Assembly (NCBI GenBank): GCA_028867035.1
Contig: JAGWHB010000003.1
Location: forward strand, 118,960 to 182,959
Length of the DNA stretch: 64,000 bases
Source of the DNA: Nitrososphaerota archaeon
GTDB lineage: Archaea; Thermoproteota; Nitrososphaeria; Nitrososphaerales; Gagatemarchaeaceae
Reading direction: 5' to 3'
Positions 16,861 through 26,179 of the stretch are shown here, one piece after another; the stretch's first letter is position 1, and each line of letters opens with the position of its first letter. The position numbers and the translations under genes were made by a program. Below the pieces are notes generated by a model. It made no database searches. It was not told where the DNA came from and worked only from the letters and a program-made list of their open reading frames with translations.

Positions 16861-18783
16861 TTACGCCGTGACTTCTTTCGGCCGCGTTGTGAATAGCCTC
16901 GCCTCAGCATCGCTCAGTAGGTTGTAGAAGGGCAGATGGCCGTCTTGGGTCAGCAGCACCCCTTGCCCTATTTTGGCGTTGGTGATGAACCGTTCTTCCC
17001 TGTCGCTCAGGTTGAACGCGTCCCGGAGCGTTGCCGAAGCCGCGGGGTCTTGCTTCAGGATGAACTTCGTCGCGCAGGACTCCACCATCTCCCTTCCGGG
17101 CCCGACCGTCCCGCCCCTCCCCATCAGGTCTGACACCAACTGGGTCGCGAGCGTGAAGTTGGCGTTGTAGTGCCTCGCCGTCCTGGCGATCTCCGGCACG
17201 AATTCCACGGCCAGCTGGAAGTAGGGCTTGCCGGTCCTTGGGTTAATCTCCACCAGCGCCCACCCCTCGTCTATGACGATCGCCTTCCGCTGTGATACAG
17301 GGAATATGCTAGTGTCCTGGATGGACTTCCAGACCGCCGCGAGGGTCAGGAAGGCCGCCGCGTCCCTCAGCTCCCCCGGGGGCAGGTCGTAGAGCACGAA
17401 CACCATCCTACGGCTGACCTCCATCTCCCCCTCGAAGAGGAAGGTGTAAGGGGGAAGGTTTGCCTGGAGGCGTTTTCTAAGCTCCCCTTCGGCTCTCGTC
17501 ATGAGGTCGGCAACGCTGGCCGAGCGTTCCGAAGCGATGTACAGGTCGGCGACGAGGTTGGGCTCCCCCTCGATCTTCGCCACGCTGGCGAGGAAGTTCG
17601 CCGCCCTGCGCTTGTCCGGGAAGACGGCGAACGGGTCGAGGCCGGCTCCCTTCTCTGCGGTGAACCTGTGCACCCTGCACCCTGTGATTCCGGCGAACGA
17701 GGTCTCGAACTTCCCGTCAGGGCCGAAGGCATACTCGGGCTTCACGATCGAGTCGAAGACGAAGGCGCACATGTCCGGGTCGGACAGCAGCATCCTGGTG
17801 AACAGGGTCTTGACCAGTGTGCTCTTCCCGTACCCCGTCTGCCCCATGACCGCCAGGTTGTAGTTCTCCTTCTCGAACACGTCAAAAATTATCGCGTTCC
17901 CGGTCTGGAGGCTCTGCCCGAAGAAGACCCCCTTCGGGTCGATGATGTCCAGCCCCGAGAAAGGGAAGAAGACTGTCGCCGCAGCCGTCGTCAGGAAGAA
18001 CCACCGGCCCCTCGCCCACTCCGGGCCCCTGTCCGTGAGCAGCGGCTCCTGCAAGTAGCGCGGGGAATCCATCTCGTCGACCACCCCTCCCAGAGCCTGC
18101 CTCAGCCTCTTCCGGGCTGCAATCAAATCCGGGTACGACTTCTCCCTGAGCCTGATGCTGACCTTGGCCTTGAACAGCCGCTCGTTCCCGGCCGCGATCG
18201 ACTGCGCGGCGGCCTGGACCCTCTGAAGCTCCGCCTCCTGCTCGGGGTTGAAGAGGCGCCCGTCCATCTGCCTTAGGAGAAGCCCTGACTGGAGGGCCTT
18301 CGCCCTCTGCCGAGACAGGACCCTGGCCTGGTGTGGCTCGACCGGGAGCAGCCGAAGCTTGACCGAGTGCGCCAGTCCGTATACCCTCGTAAGGAAGGCC
18401 GGTTCCATCGCCCCCCCGAGCCGGGTTATGTTGAACGTCTGGACGAACTGACCTTCGGTGTCGACCAAATGTCTCCCGCCGACGTGAGAGACGTCTATCG
18501 TCGGGACGGAGGGAACCCGGACGAACTTCCCTGGGCCGACCAGCCCCGCCAGAAGGTCGTCAATCTGGGAGCCCGAACCGACGAAGAAGCGCATGTACGG
18601 GACGGGGTAGGAAGAGCCCAGGGCGTCCACCCTCCGGACATCCTTCACCACCTCAAATGTGACCGGGTCGGTCAGGGAGTTCAGAAAGGAAGCGAACTGG
18701 TCGAGGACCCTTGCCTGCTCCTTCTCCGGGAGGTTGGCGAGGTTGATCGACCGCAATTCGTAAACGCACGTCGGGTCGGCCAC
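16861..18783 (-). CDS. VirB4-like conjugation ATPase
   Basis: 640 residues. Walker A MGQTGYGKST lies at about 313-322 and Walker B KAIVIDEGWAL at about 503-513, followed by 'ARTARHYNANFTLATQLVSDL', the VirB4/TrbE-type sensor segment. The N-terminal 280 residues form the usual VirB4 N-domain with charged coiled stretches. VirB4 proteins are the hallmark ATPases of type IV secretion and conjugation systems and act at the inner face of the membrane. Its GTG start follows the VirB3-like gene, with a TATA box (rc of CTATAACG, 18803-18810) in between. Confidence 0.88.
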   Translation of the reverse strand: MADPTCVYELRSINLANLPEKEQARVLDQFASFLNSLTDPVTFEVVKDVRRVDALGSSYPVPYMRFFVGSGSQIDDLLAGLVGPGKFVRVPSVPTIDVSHVGGRHLVDTEGQFVQTFNITRLGGAMEPAFLTRVYGLAHSVKLRLLPVEPHQARVLSRQRAKALQSGLLLRQMDGRLFNPEQEAELQRVQAAAQSIAAGNERLFKAKVSIRLREKSYPDLIAARKRLRQALGGVVDEMDSPRYLQEPLLTDRGPEWARGRWFFLTTAAATVFFPFSGLDIIDPKGVFFGQSLQTGNAIIFDVFEKENYNLAVMGQTGYGKSTLVKTLFTRMLLSDPDMCAFVFDSIVKPEYAFGPDGKFETSFAGITGCRVHRFTAEKGAGLDPFAVFPDKRRAANFLASVAKIEGEPNLVADLYIASERSASVADLMTRAEGELRKRLQANLPPYTFLFEGEMEVSRRMVFVLYDLPPGELRDAAAFLTLAAVWKSIQDTSIFPVSQRKAIVIDEGWALVEINPRTGKPYFQLAVEFVPEIARTARHYNANFTLATQLVSDLMGRGGTVGPGREMVESCATKFILKQDPAASATLRDAFNLSDREERFITNAKIGQGVLLTQDGHLPFYNLLSDAEARLFTTRPKEVTA

Positions 18784-18816
18784 ACAACTCGAAGCCTCTG
18801 CGGGCTATAACGAGGT

Positions 18817-19461
18817 CTAACCGAGATGTTCCTTGGCCTCGAGCAGGTTTACTCCTTTCGCGCTAATCGTGACCGTGAATCGCGACAGAGGCTGGTCTGA
18901 CCCCTGGAGCTTGATCATCCCCTCCTTGACCCCGATGTCCCCAATCTGCGGGACGAACATCAGGCGGTAATCGCCGTTCTCCGGGGTGACCTGGGCTTCG
19001 TCCCGGACCGTCCCGCCGACGACGACCTGCACCTTCGTCGGGGCGCTGACCCTTACCCTGTCCGAGAAGGTGAACGGGACAGGGTTCTTGAAGTCTTCAA
19101 CGGTGACCAGGTGGGAGCCGGCGGCTCTGCTTTCCTTCAGGGGAGCAGCCGTGGCCTTCTTCGTAGCTTTGCTCCTTCCTTTCACCAGCCGGTAATACAA
19201 CTGCATCTCGACCGGGACCATCTTCACCCGCCTGGTGACGAGCCCGAAGTATCCGAGGGCGACCAGCAGCCCGAAAGTGACGAACCGCCCGGCGAAGGGG
19301 ATCCCCTCTATGGGAAAGTCAGCCGGCAGAGAGGTCGTCAGTGCAACGGCCGCCACTCCGGCCAGGGTGAAGAGCTGCCTTGCAGAAATCGTCGTCCCGC
19401 CCAACTGGAAAAGCCCCTTCTCCCACCACAATTCCTCCCGCCACCAGGTGGATTCAGACAC
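18817..19461 (-). CDS. VirB3/PrgI-like membrane protein with beta C-domain
   Basis: About 214 residues. GTG 19461 was chosen over GTG 19473 because a TATA box (rc of GGCTAAAAC, 19481-19489) is 25 nt away. The N-terminal part has a Trp-rich start and two membrane helices (about 25-75) with a basic loop (VTRRVKMVP), the plan of VirB3/PrgI proteins that sit next to VirB4. The C-terminal 100 residues are an extra beta-rich domain. It lies directly upstream of the VirB4 gene, matching the usual virB3-virB4 order. Confidence 0.6.
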   Translation of the reverse strand: MSESTWWREELWWEKGLFQLGGTTISARQLFTLAGVAAVALTTSLPADFPIEGIPFAGRFVTFGLLVALGYFGLVTRRVKMVPVEMQLYYRLVKGRSKATKKATAAPLKESRAAGSHLVTVEDFKNPVPFTFSDRVRVSAPTKVQVVVGGTVRDEAQVTPENGDYRLMFVPQIGDIGVKEGMIKLQGSDQPLSRFTVTISAKGVNLLEAKEHLG

Positions 19462-19549
19462 GCTGGATGACACAATCGATGGCTAAAACAGGGGCCGTAG
19501 AAATCCAATCAGCTTCTCTCGTTAAAAGTCAGCCAGCGGTTCTCGTCCA

Positions 19550-19708
19550 ATGGAAAACACGCGGGTCCTGAAGACGGTCAGAGAATCCAACGGGAGCCTG
19601 CTGGTCACCCTCACCAGCGAGCTCAAGCTCATTGGCGCAATGGTGGGGCAGAAGGTCACTGTAACAGCCGACGCCCACAGCATCAGGATCACGAAGGTGA
19701 CGCCCTGA
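19550..19708 (+). CDS. AbrB/MazE-like swapped-hairpin protein, 52 residues
   Basis: A short frame from ATG 19550 to TGA 19708, starting 27 nt behind the TATA box GTTAAAAG (19520-19527). The sequence alternates hydrophobic and polar residues as in SpoVT/AbrB domains: 'ESNGSLLVTLTSELKLIG', then 'GQKVTVTADAHSIRITKV'. One nucleotide separates its stop from the next ATG, so it is translationally linked to the membrane-protein genes downstream. It probably regulates the transfer operon. Divergent from the VirB3/B4-like genes. Confidence 0.65.
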   Translation: MENTRVLKTVRESNGSLLVTLTSELKLIGAMVGQKVTVTADAHSIRITKVTP

Positions 19709-19709
19709 A

Positions 19710-20042
19710 ATGGCGGTCGACAGAAGGTCCAACGCAATCAGGGTCATCCGGAGGCACATACTGATCATAGGAATCGCGCTCCTGGTGCCTGTGATCATCT
19801 CTTTCATTGTCTGGATGGTCGCCACAGCCAACGGCGGGTCGACGACGGTAACCTACGGCTTCCCAACGGCCCCTGTCGCTAACGGGGTGGTCACCCTCTG
19901 GGCTGGCGGCCCCTCGATGCCTCTCACATTCGTCAACTTCTTCAACATCGCCATCGACGCGGTGGCGTTCCTCGTTGCAGGCATTGCCGGGCTGACGATG
20001 GTGGGCTCCTTGGGAGAACTGGTCGGCGGGGGAGAAGAATGA
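19710..20042 (+). CDS. Small two-helix membrane protein (VirB2-like candidate)
   Basis: 110 residues: a basic N-terminus (RRSNAIRVIRRH), a membrane helix at about 17-38, an extracellular Gly/Pro-rich loop and a second helix at about 80-102, then an acidic tail. The topology is that of VirB2/TrbC pilin-type or VirB6-accessory proteins. Position between the regulator and the VirB6-like gene supports a part in the secretion channel, but no sequence motif proves it. Confidence 0.5.
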   Translation: MAVDRRSNAIRVIRRHILIIGIALLVPVIISFIVWMVATANGGSTTVTYGFPTAPVANGVVTLWAGGPSMPLTFVNFFNIAIDAVAFLVAGIAGLTMVGSLGELVGGGEE

Positions 20043-20086
20043 CTCTCCCCGGCCCCTCCTTTTAGGATACAGAGGGTTCCTCCTTC

Positions 20087-22210
20087 GTGGGCATCAGGTC
20101 CGGTTTCAGGACGCTTGTCATCGGCTACAGGCGGACCGCCAGGATAGTCGTCGTCGTTTTCATCATCCTATCACTGTTCATGCCGCTTATCGCCCTGGGA
20201 GCATCTTCGACCCCCACCTCGTTCGGCATCACTGTAACGACGTTCCACTGCTACTCCCAAGTGACCCTGCTGCAGGGGAGGTACTGGCTTGGGGAGGAGC
20301 TGACCATCACCGGCCCTCCCGCAGTCAGCGCCCCGCTGCTCTTGGAGGAGAGCGTGACGTGGTACGACGCCAACAACCAGCCCTTCCTCACGGCAGGGCC
20401 CGGCCACGCGGACGTTCCGAGTTTCACTCCTGGCAACACCGTCGCCAAAGGCACCGAAATCGACTGGGAAGGCAGCACCATCAACGAATCCATCTGGTTC
20501 CCGATCTACATCAATTCGATAAACCAGTACGGGTACGGGAAGCCCACTTCGTATTCCTGCTCGGGATGGGTCGCCCTCTACTCGAGTGTCACCAACTCCC
20601 TGATTTACAACGGAACCATCTTCACAGGAACCAATTCGGCCACATTCCAGCTCCTAGCGGCCTTGCCCGAGTTCAACGACACGTCATTCGGCGCGACGGC
20701 ACACTGTCCCACGACGCTGAGCCCGTGCCAGATCCCCGTGGGTAATTTCTACAACTTCATCGCGGGAATCTCCCTCGGCCTGGCGGTGCTTGGATTCATG
20801 CTGTCCTACGCATCCAGCTCAATGCGGGGGAAGGACAGGATACCTGTCGTTGATCTAATGATAACCATCCTGTTCATCGTCGCTTTCCCCTACATCTACA
20901 ACGAGGTCGCGACTCTCGTCAACTACCTCAACATGGCCTTGGTCTCCGGGCCGGGGAACGACTACACGAGCTATGCGGCGAAGATAAACCAAGTCTGGGC
21001 CGCCACGGGCGCCACAACACAAGGAGGACTCTGGGGGTTCCTGTCGAACCCGCTGGTGCAACTCGCTGCGTGGGTGGTAGACTTCATCGTATACATAGGC
21101 TCGTTCATTCTGGGCACGATCAGGGTCCTCCTGATCGCCGTCATGGTCGTCGCATTCCCGATATCTTTGGCGTTGAAGGAGGTGCCCTTCACAAGGAAGC
21201 TCGGCCAGATGGTCGAGGACACCCTCTTCGGCCTGATCTTGGCGTCGATAATGTCGTCGATCGTCCTTGGGCTGGCTGCCTCCATCCTTGGGACGGGGAC
21301 CAACGGAACCGTATTCCAGGGGAGCGATGTCTGGTTCGCGGCCATCTCCCTGATGGCTGCGCTCATGCTCCCGACGGTCTTTGCTCCGCTGACCGGGGTG
21401 ATGTTCCAGACCGGGATGCAGGCGGCGATGGCTGCAGGGACGGCCGCTGTCCTGGCCGGCTCGGGGGGCACCATGGGGGCGGTAGGAGGAATCCAATCGA
21501 TGGGCCAGATGGCCAACACGGCGGGAGGACTGGCAGGAACCGTAGGGAAAAGCTCAGGTTCGATAGGCACCAGCCTTGCTTCCTCGATGCAGCACGGCTC
21601 CGGAGGTTCTCTGGGGTTCGGGGTGCTGCAGGGATTGAAGGGTGTGGGTGCCGGCCTGGCGATGGGGACGTTCTACGGCATGGGCATGAAGCCCGTCGCG
21701 TACTTCGCCAGGGGCGGGATGAGATCACCCGGGCAGATAGTCCGGGAGCACACACACTCATTGCAACAGGCGGCCCAAGCCATGCAGTTTGCGCAGATGC
21801 AGCAGGAGGCCGAAGTCGTTGCGCCTGACCTAGTCAAGCATGCAGGTAGCGTGATCTACGGTGGGCTCTCGGGAAATCCCATGGACTTCTCTTACGTCAC
21901 TAATTCGAGCGGCCAACATTTCAGGACTACCAACTGGACGAATCCGACCACAGGGTCAGACTACGGGGCCGCTTCCAAGTGGCGGGATCAAATGCTCGAC
22001 CTATCGCTAAATAGGGCGAAGTTGGGCCAAGAACTCGCTTCCCACAAACTCGTGCCCCCTGAAATGGCAAAGAACGACCTACTGATGGACAGCGTTGGTA
22101 GGCAACTTCACGATAGAATTTCGGCCATCGACCCCAAGACCGATGCCGGAGTTGTTGCTCTGCAGAATCTGAAGAACACAATAGATGCGAACCAGTTCCG
22201 ATTCAGTTAG
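20087..22210 (+). CDS. VirB6/TrbL-like polytopic membrane protein
   Basis: 707 residues, GTG start 27 nt behind CCTTTTAGG (20056-20064). It has an N-terminal helix (VVVFIILSLFMPLIAL), an ectodomain of about 190 residues with Cys residues, then five or six membrane helices between about 225 and 450, and a Gly/Ala/Met-rich helical cytoplasmic tail (GGTMGAVGGIQSMGQMAN). The Gly-rich tail after a helix bundle is typical of VirB6/TrbL channel proteins. It lies in the divergent transfer block opposite VirB4 and is the best candidate for the inner-membrane channel. Confidence 0.65.
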   Translation: MGIRSGFRTLVIGYRRTARIVVVVFIILSLFMPLIALGASSTPTSFGITVTTFHCYSQVTLLQGRYWLGEELTITGPPAVSAPLLLEESVTWYDANNQPFLTAGPGHADVPSFTPGNTVAKGTEIDWEGSTINESIWFPIYINSINQYGYGKPTSYSCSGWVALYSSVTNSLIYNGTIFTGTNSATFQLLAALPEFNDTSFGATAHCPTTLSPCQIPVGNFYNFIAGISLGLAVLGFMLSYASSSMRGKDRIPVVDLMITILFIVAFPYIYNEVATLVNYLNMALVSGPGNDYTSYAAKINQVWAATGATTQGGLWGFLSNPLVQLAAWVVDFIVYIGSFILGTIRVLLIAVMVVAFPISLALKEVPFTRKLGQMVEDTLFGLILASIMSSIVLGLAASILGTGTNGTVFQGSDVWFAAISLMAALMLPTVFAPLTGVMFQTGMQAAMAAGTAAVLAGSGGTMGAVGGIQSMGQMANTAGGLAGTVGKSSGSIGTSLASSMQHGSGGSLGFGVLQGLKGVGAGLAMGTFYGMGMKPVAYFARGGMRSPGQIVREHTHSLQQAAQAMQFAQMQQEAEVVAPDLVKHAGSVIYGGLSGNPMDFSYVTNSSGQHFRTTNWTNPTTGSDYGAASKWRDQMLDLSLNRAKLGQELASHKLVPPEMAKNDLLMDSVGRQLHDRISAIDPKTDAGVVALQNLKNTIDANQFRFS

Positions 22211-22219
22211 AATGTAAGG

Positions 22220-22552
22220 TCAAATCTGAAGGGCCATACAGATGTGGCCGGGGGCGAATTCATCCGAGTCGGGTCGGAACGGACTCGGGCGAGACCGAAT
22301 TCTTACTGATTTCACCACATCCCCATCCTTGTACGCCAATATGACCGTCTTTCCATCGGCGTCGCCAGTGCTCATTTGAATCGAGTTTCGCATTATGCCC
22401 CACACTTGGCCATTGTCCTTCTTGAACATCACGGCCTCTTTGCTAGAGATCGCTATGCACTCCTCCCCGTCAACAAGTATCCTGAGCGGCCGGTCTGCAG
22501 GTTGCATACCCGTGTGCTCTTCCGGCATCTGCGCTATTGTCTCCCAACTCAT
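22220..22552 (-). CDS. Hypothetical small soluble protein
   Basis: 110 residues, mostly beta-strand by pattern (RPLRILVDGEECIAISS, KTVILAYKDGDVVKSVRI), ending in a short hydrophobic stretch. A TATA-like box (rc of CATATAAC, about 22567-22574) lies close to the start. No family recognised. It lies convergent to the VirB6-like gene. Confidence 0.45.
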   Translation of the reverse strand: MSWETIAQMPEEHTGMQPADRPLRILVDGEECIAISSKEAVMFKKDNGQVWGIMRNSIQMSTGDADGKTVILAYKDGDVVKSVRIRSRPSPFRPDSDEFAPGHICMALQI

Positions 22553-22645
22553 TTCATGACTATCGACATATAACTCCCACTCTGCCTTGACAACTGGATT
22601 GCCAGATCCGTGAAGCAGGTCAGGATTTTCCCTTGGATGGAGAGG

Positions 22646-22897
22646 TTAGTTCGAGGGGCTGTGCATCTCGGCGTCCAAAATCAAGCTCGTGAGGTGTGCC
22701 TGGGCCATCCTGAGATGCTCCAGGTATCTCTTTTCGTTCCCCTCCTCTAACATCCTCGAGGCGATGAACAGGTCCACACTCACCTCAATCATTTCTGCCT
22801 CGCGGTCGTACTCCCCTGATTCGGCTGCCAATGCAAGCTTCAGACCATCTACCCCTCTTTCGCTTATAGTGCCCCCGGTGGTCAGAGGCGGTAGCAA
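22646..22897 (-). CDS. Hypothetical small helical protein
   Basis: 83 residues, acidic and helical (LALAAESGEYDREAEMIEVSVDLFIASRMLEEG). A TATA-like box shared with the divergent pilin gene (around 22929-22937) lies upstream. No family recognised; it could be a small regulator or chaperone for the pilins next to it. Confidence 0.45.
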   Translation of the reverse strand: MLPPLTTGGTISERGVDGLKLALAAESGEYDREAEMIEVSVDLFIASRMLEEGNEKRYLEHLRMAQAHLTSLILDAEMHSPSN

Positions 22898-22966
22898 AGT
22901 GAGGAGGGGCCGTGAAAGTGGGTCTCTCGTTTTATCCCGATGGAATGTTCACCCACGGAATCTGTC

Positions 22967-23437
22967 GTGTCTCGTAACAGGAATGGCGTCAGCACCATCA
23001 TAGCGACAATCCTGATCATCTCCCTCGCCGTGGTGGGTTCGGCAGTGTACTACGTCGCGGCCACGTCGTACATGCGGCCCCAAGCTGGGCTCTCGCCTTT
23101 GCTTTACATTACAGTTGGAGCGTCGGGCTTCACCACTGTGAGCGCCCAGATTGTCAACACGGGAGGAATGCCGTTCACCTCGCTGTCGATTTCTATTACC
23201 GGAGGCTCCTCTCAGCTCCAAGTCGCGTATTCCTCAGTAATCTCCGGCGGCGGGGGAACGGCCACGATCACCGTCAGGGGGCTTTCAGGCGGACCGTACT
23301 CTGCGATTACCCAAGATACAACCGTATCTGGCAACCTCGCCGCCACTGTGGGCTCCTCCTTTGCGGTCATCATCGACGGCACCCTGAGCAACGGAGCGAC
23401 GTACAGCCAGGCCTTCGGGGTCGAAGCGTCTCCCTGA
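22967..23437 (+). CDS. Archaeal type IV pilin-like protein 1
   Basis: About 156 residues from GTG 22967, near-leaderless behind GTTTTATCC (22929-22937). Class III signal SRNRNG then VSTIIATILIISLAVVGSAV: a positively charged leader with cleavage expected after Gly, followed by the hydrophobic helix that packs the filament core. The rest is a Ser/Thr/Gly-rich beta domain. Processing would need the host prepilin peptidase, as none is encoded here. First of three consecutive pilin-like genes on this strand, each with its own promoter. Confidence 0.8.
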   Translation: MSRNRNGVSTIIATILIISLAVVGSAVYYVAATSYMRPQAGLSPLLYITVGASGFTTVSAQIVNTGGMPFTSLSISITGGSSQLQVAYSSVISGGGGTATITVRGLSGGPYSAITQDTTVSGNLAATVGSSFAVIIDGTLSNGATYSQAFGVEASP

Positions 23438-23467
23438 CGTTTTATCCAAGAGTGCCGTCCTACAGGG

Positions 23468-23941
23468 ATGAAGGTATCACGCAGTAGGGCCGGGGTCAGC
23501 GAAGTCGTCGCGGCTCTGCTCCTCCTCTCCATCACAGTAGGGGTCTTCGGCGTCTTCTATACCTACTACGTCAGCGGGCTAAACTCGTCTGGCGGGAGTG
23601 TGGCAAAGGGAATCCAGGACTCCGCCAGGGCGACTGGAGAGCTGATGAGCCTCGTGAGCTACCAGGTGCAGGGTGGCACCGTCACCCTCTACCTCTACAA
23701 CTACGGACTTGAGCCGATAACGCTCAATCCGCCGGAGCAGGCTTTCCTCATCGCTTCAGGCTCTCAGCAGGTGGCCCAGAGTTTTGCTCTCACCGACACC
23801 TCTGCAGGAGGCGCCATCAGTACGATACAAACTCAGAAGCTCGCAAAGCTGACCCTCACCTTCGGCAGCGTCCCATCCTCGTTCTATGTGGAAATCATAG
23901 ACAGCATTGGGAAGAGCTTCGAGTTCCAGCTTTCGACCTGA
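23468..23941 (+). CDS. Archaeal type IV pilin-like protein 2
   Basis: 157 residues, ATG 26 nt behind CGTTTTATCC (23438-23447). Class III signal SRSRAG then VSEVVAALLLLSITVGVFGV, with the conserved Glu at +3 of the mature protein that helps subunit assembly. The remainder is a beta-rich head without Cys. Likely a major or minor subunit of the element's pilus. Confidence 0.82.
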   Translation: MKVSRSRAGVSEVVAALLLLSITVGVFGVFYTYYVSGLNSSGGSVAKGIQDSARATGELMSLVSYQVQGGTVTLYLYNYGLEPITLNPPEQAFLIASGSQQVAQSFALTDTSAGGAISTIQTQKLAKLTLTFGSVPSSFYVEIIDSIGKSFEFQLST

Positions 23942-23975
23942 CCCGCGTTAAAAGGCGGGTTCGTCTCAACGCCCA

Positions 23976-25349
23976 ATGATTACTTGGGGTCATCAAAGGA
24001 AGGGGATTGCATCACTCCCCGTGTCCATCTTCTTCGTCGCCCTCGTAGCCTCGGCGTTGGTCGGGGTCGGCGCCCTCACTTCGGGGCAGTCAGGCTTCGC
24101 CAATGGGCAGATCAGCGTAGGGAGCATGCTGGCGGCGAGACAGCAGGAGCTCTCAGGCCTCTCTGCTTTCCCCTCCACGGGCGGAACCATCCAGCTCACC
24201 CAGAATTCAGGGGCCCAGACCTCGGTCGTGTACGCGCTTCTGGAGGAAGCCAACGGCCAGACCTTCTCGGCGCCGGTCAACTACGGAGTCTCCCCGGGTC
24301 AAGTCACCACGATCAACATCACTTCGCTGGCCGAGTCGGTCTCCGGAGGCACCCTGCCAAGCCTGACAAGCGTCACCCTAGTGACCAGCCGGGGGCTCTA
24401 CATCACTTCTCAGATCCAGACAGTGCAGCAGACAAAGCAGGTCACCACCTACCAGCAGAAACAGGTCCAGGAGACCGGCCAGAGGCTGGTCGGATACAAC
24501 GTCTATGAGACGACCGATTCTCTGGTTGGCTACACTGTAACCGAGACCACCATGTCGAGCATGCTGTCGGGCTACGACATCACGGCGCACTACCCGGTGA
24601 CGACCCAGATCCTCTCGGGTTACGACCTCTACATGACCGTGGCCCACACAACCTACACGTGCCCCTCCGGGTGGTCCAACTACCAGGACGGCCTCTGCAG
24701 CTACACGGCGACCGAGACCGTCCTGACCGGCGAGCAGTACTGGGGCCACTTCTGCTACTTCCCATTGTTCTTCATATGCAACAACTATCCCCTCAGCAAC
24801 GAGCCGCACTTCCCGTACGTCCTCATGTACACCTACATGGTGCCCATCTACAGGACCGAGACGGTGACGACCTACGCGTCAGCCACGGCGTACACCTACT
24901 ACACGACCCAGTACGAAGGCTTCTCGTCCAGCTGCCCCTCCTACGCCTACCAGCTCGGGATGACCTGTTACCCGGTGTACACTTCTCAGACGACCTACCA
25001 GACCGAATCGCTCGGCCAGCTGTCGTATTGCCCGACGCCAAACTCTTACACCAGGACCTTCTACTCCTGCTCGCCAGTCTATCGCCAGCAGACGACCACG
25101 ACCAGCCTCGGACAGCTTTCGTATTGTCCAACTGGAAGCTCGACCACGCAGTACTCGTGCTCGCCGGTGTACCAAGCCCTTGCAGTCAACCTTGGCCAGA
25201 TGAGCTACTGCCCGTCAGGCTCGCAGTATTCCTGCGCGCCTGTCTACACTTCCTACACTTACACGGTCACCGAAATGGTCCCCGTCACCACCACGGTCAA
25301 TTACAAGACGCTCTCGACGCAGGGTTCGACTTGGCTGATTGGCGGCTGA
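23976..25349 (+). CDS. Giant Cys/Tyr/Thr-rich pilin-like adhesin
   Basis: 457 residues, ATG 27 nt behind GCGTTAAAAG (23945-23954). The N-terminus has a class III-like signal (HQRKG then IASLPVSIFFVALVASALVGVGAL). The head is three times larger than the other pilins, very rich in Thr, Tyr, Ser and Gln, and holds about 18 Cys. Near the end come three units 'LGQLSYCP...YSCSPVY' (about residues 346-432). This looks like a tip pilin or adhesin stabilised by disulfides. There is also a repeated 'GYxVxET' motif at about 171-200. No known adhesin family recognised. Confidence 0.72.
   Translation: MITWGHQRKGIASLPVSIFFVALVASALVGVGALTSGQSGFANGQISVGSMLAARQQELSGLSAFPSTGGTIQLTQNSGAQTSVVYALLEEANGQTFSAPVNYGVSPGQVTTINITSLAESVSGGTLPSLTSVTLVTSRGLYITSQIQTVQQTKQVTTYQQKQVQETGQRLVGYNVYETTDSLVGYTVTETTMSSMLSGYDITAHYPVTTQILSGYDLYMTVAHTTYTCPSGWSNYQDGLCSYTATETVLTGEQYWGHFCYFPLFFICNNYPLSNEPHFPYVLMYTYMVPIYRTETVTTYASATAYTYYTTQYEGFSSSCPSYAYQLGMTCYPVYTSQTTYQTESLGQLSYCPTPNSYTRTFYSCSPVYRQQTTTTSLGQLSYCPTGSSTTQYSCSPVYQALAVNLGQMSYCPSGSQYSCAPVYTSYTYTVTEMVPVTTTVNYKTLSTQGSTWLIGG
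25006..25250 (+). repeat. Three tandem Cys-repeat units in the giant pilin gene
   Basis: Copies of a unit encoding LGQ(L/M)SYCP...SC(S/A)PVY begin near 25012, 25108 and 25192. They have diverged at the DNA level, with synonymous changes, so the repetition is old and kept at protein level. Confidence 0.6.
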
Positions 25350-25413
25350 GGAAGAGATTCTCTTCGAGTCGCCCGGGCACACATCTTTTGTAAGACACCC
25401 GTAGACAGTGACG

Positions 25414-26151
25414 ATGGAAGACTCTTTACTCCGCTACTACAAGGAACACGATGATTTTCTCAGGTACGGCATAGGTGACCGGGCGAGAAAGCGAGCGATC
25501 TCGGGACTCTATGAGGAGAATAGGGAATACTTCGGAAAGAGAATTTTGGACATTGCATGTGGCGGGGGCGTCCTGGCCCACGTCCTCAAAGGCCAGGACC
25601 ACCAGTACATTGGTGTCGATAAGAATCCAGACATCATTCAGGCGGCAAAGTCGGCTGGAGGCAAACTAGGATCGCAAAGCATCTTCATCCTTGGTGATGC
25701 CAAGTCAGCAAACCTTGAAGGCGTCTTCGACACCGTTACTCTTCTCGGGAACGCACTGATTCACTTCAACCCGTCGGAATTGTCCGAGATTCTCAGACAC
25801 AACAAGGAAAGTACGAGAGTCGGGAGCCACTTCCTAGCTGAATACAGGGATGTGGTCTCCATGCTCTTTGATAGGAAGTGGAGTAGGCGATTCACAGACA
25901 AATTAGGGCGGAGGGTTACGACGAGCCTGACAAGAGGAATCGACGCAGAAAGGGGAGAAATTCCGATCGATTCCACCAGAAAGGGGCACGACCCCCTGCG
26001 GTTCACCCACGCGGTCTGGTCCCCGTTCATTCTCGAATCAGTGATGTCTGGCCTGTCCTGGTCTCTTGTCAGAAGGACGCGGACGAAAACCTCGTATGTG
26101 TGGTTAGATGTGTACAGAAGGAACTTGAGCAACACCCCTCGCCAGGATTGA
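25414..26151 (+). CDS. Class I SAM-dependent methyltransferase
   Basis: About 245 residues; ATG 25414 fits the TATA-like TCTTTTGTAAG (25384-25394) better than GTG 25408. Motif I ILDIACGGGVLAHVL (about 46-60), acidic residue of motif II in 'YIGVDKNPDII', motif post-I 'ILGDAKSANL' and 'DTVTLLGNALIHF' identify a Rossmann-type methyltransferase of the small-molecule or protein class. It sits between pilin genes, so it could modify a pilin or the glycan of the filament; that is inference from position. Confidence 0.75.
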   Translation: MEDSLLRYYKEHDDFLRYGIGDRARKRAISGLYEENREYFGKRILDIACGGGVLAHVLKGQDHQYIGVDKNPDIIQAAKSAGGKLGSQSIFILGDAKSANLEGVFDTVTLLGNALIHFNPSELSEILRHNKESTRVGSHFLAEYRDVVSMLFDRKWSRRFTDKLGRRVTTSLTRGIDAERGEIPIDSTRKGHDPLRFTHAVWSPFILESVMSGLSWSLVRRTRTKTSYVWLDVYRRNLSNTPRQD

Positions 26152-26179
26152 GATCTATGGAGTTCGCGAAATGAGCACT

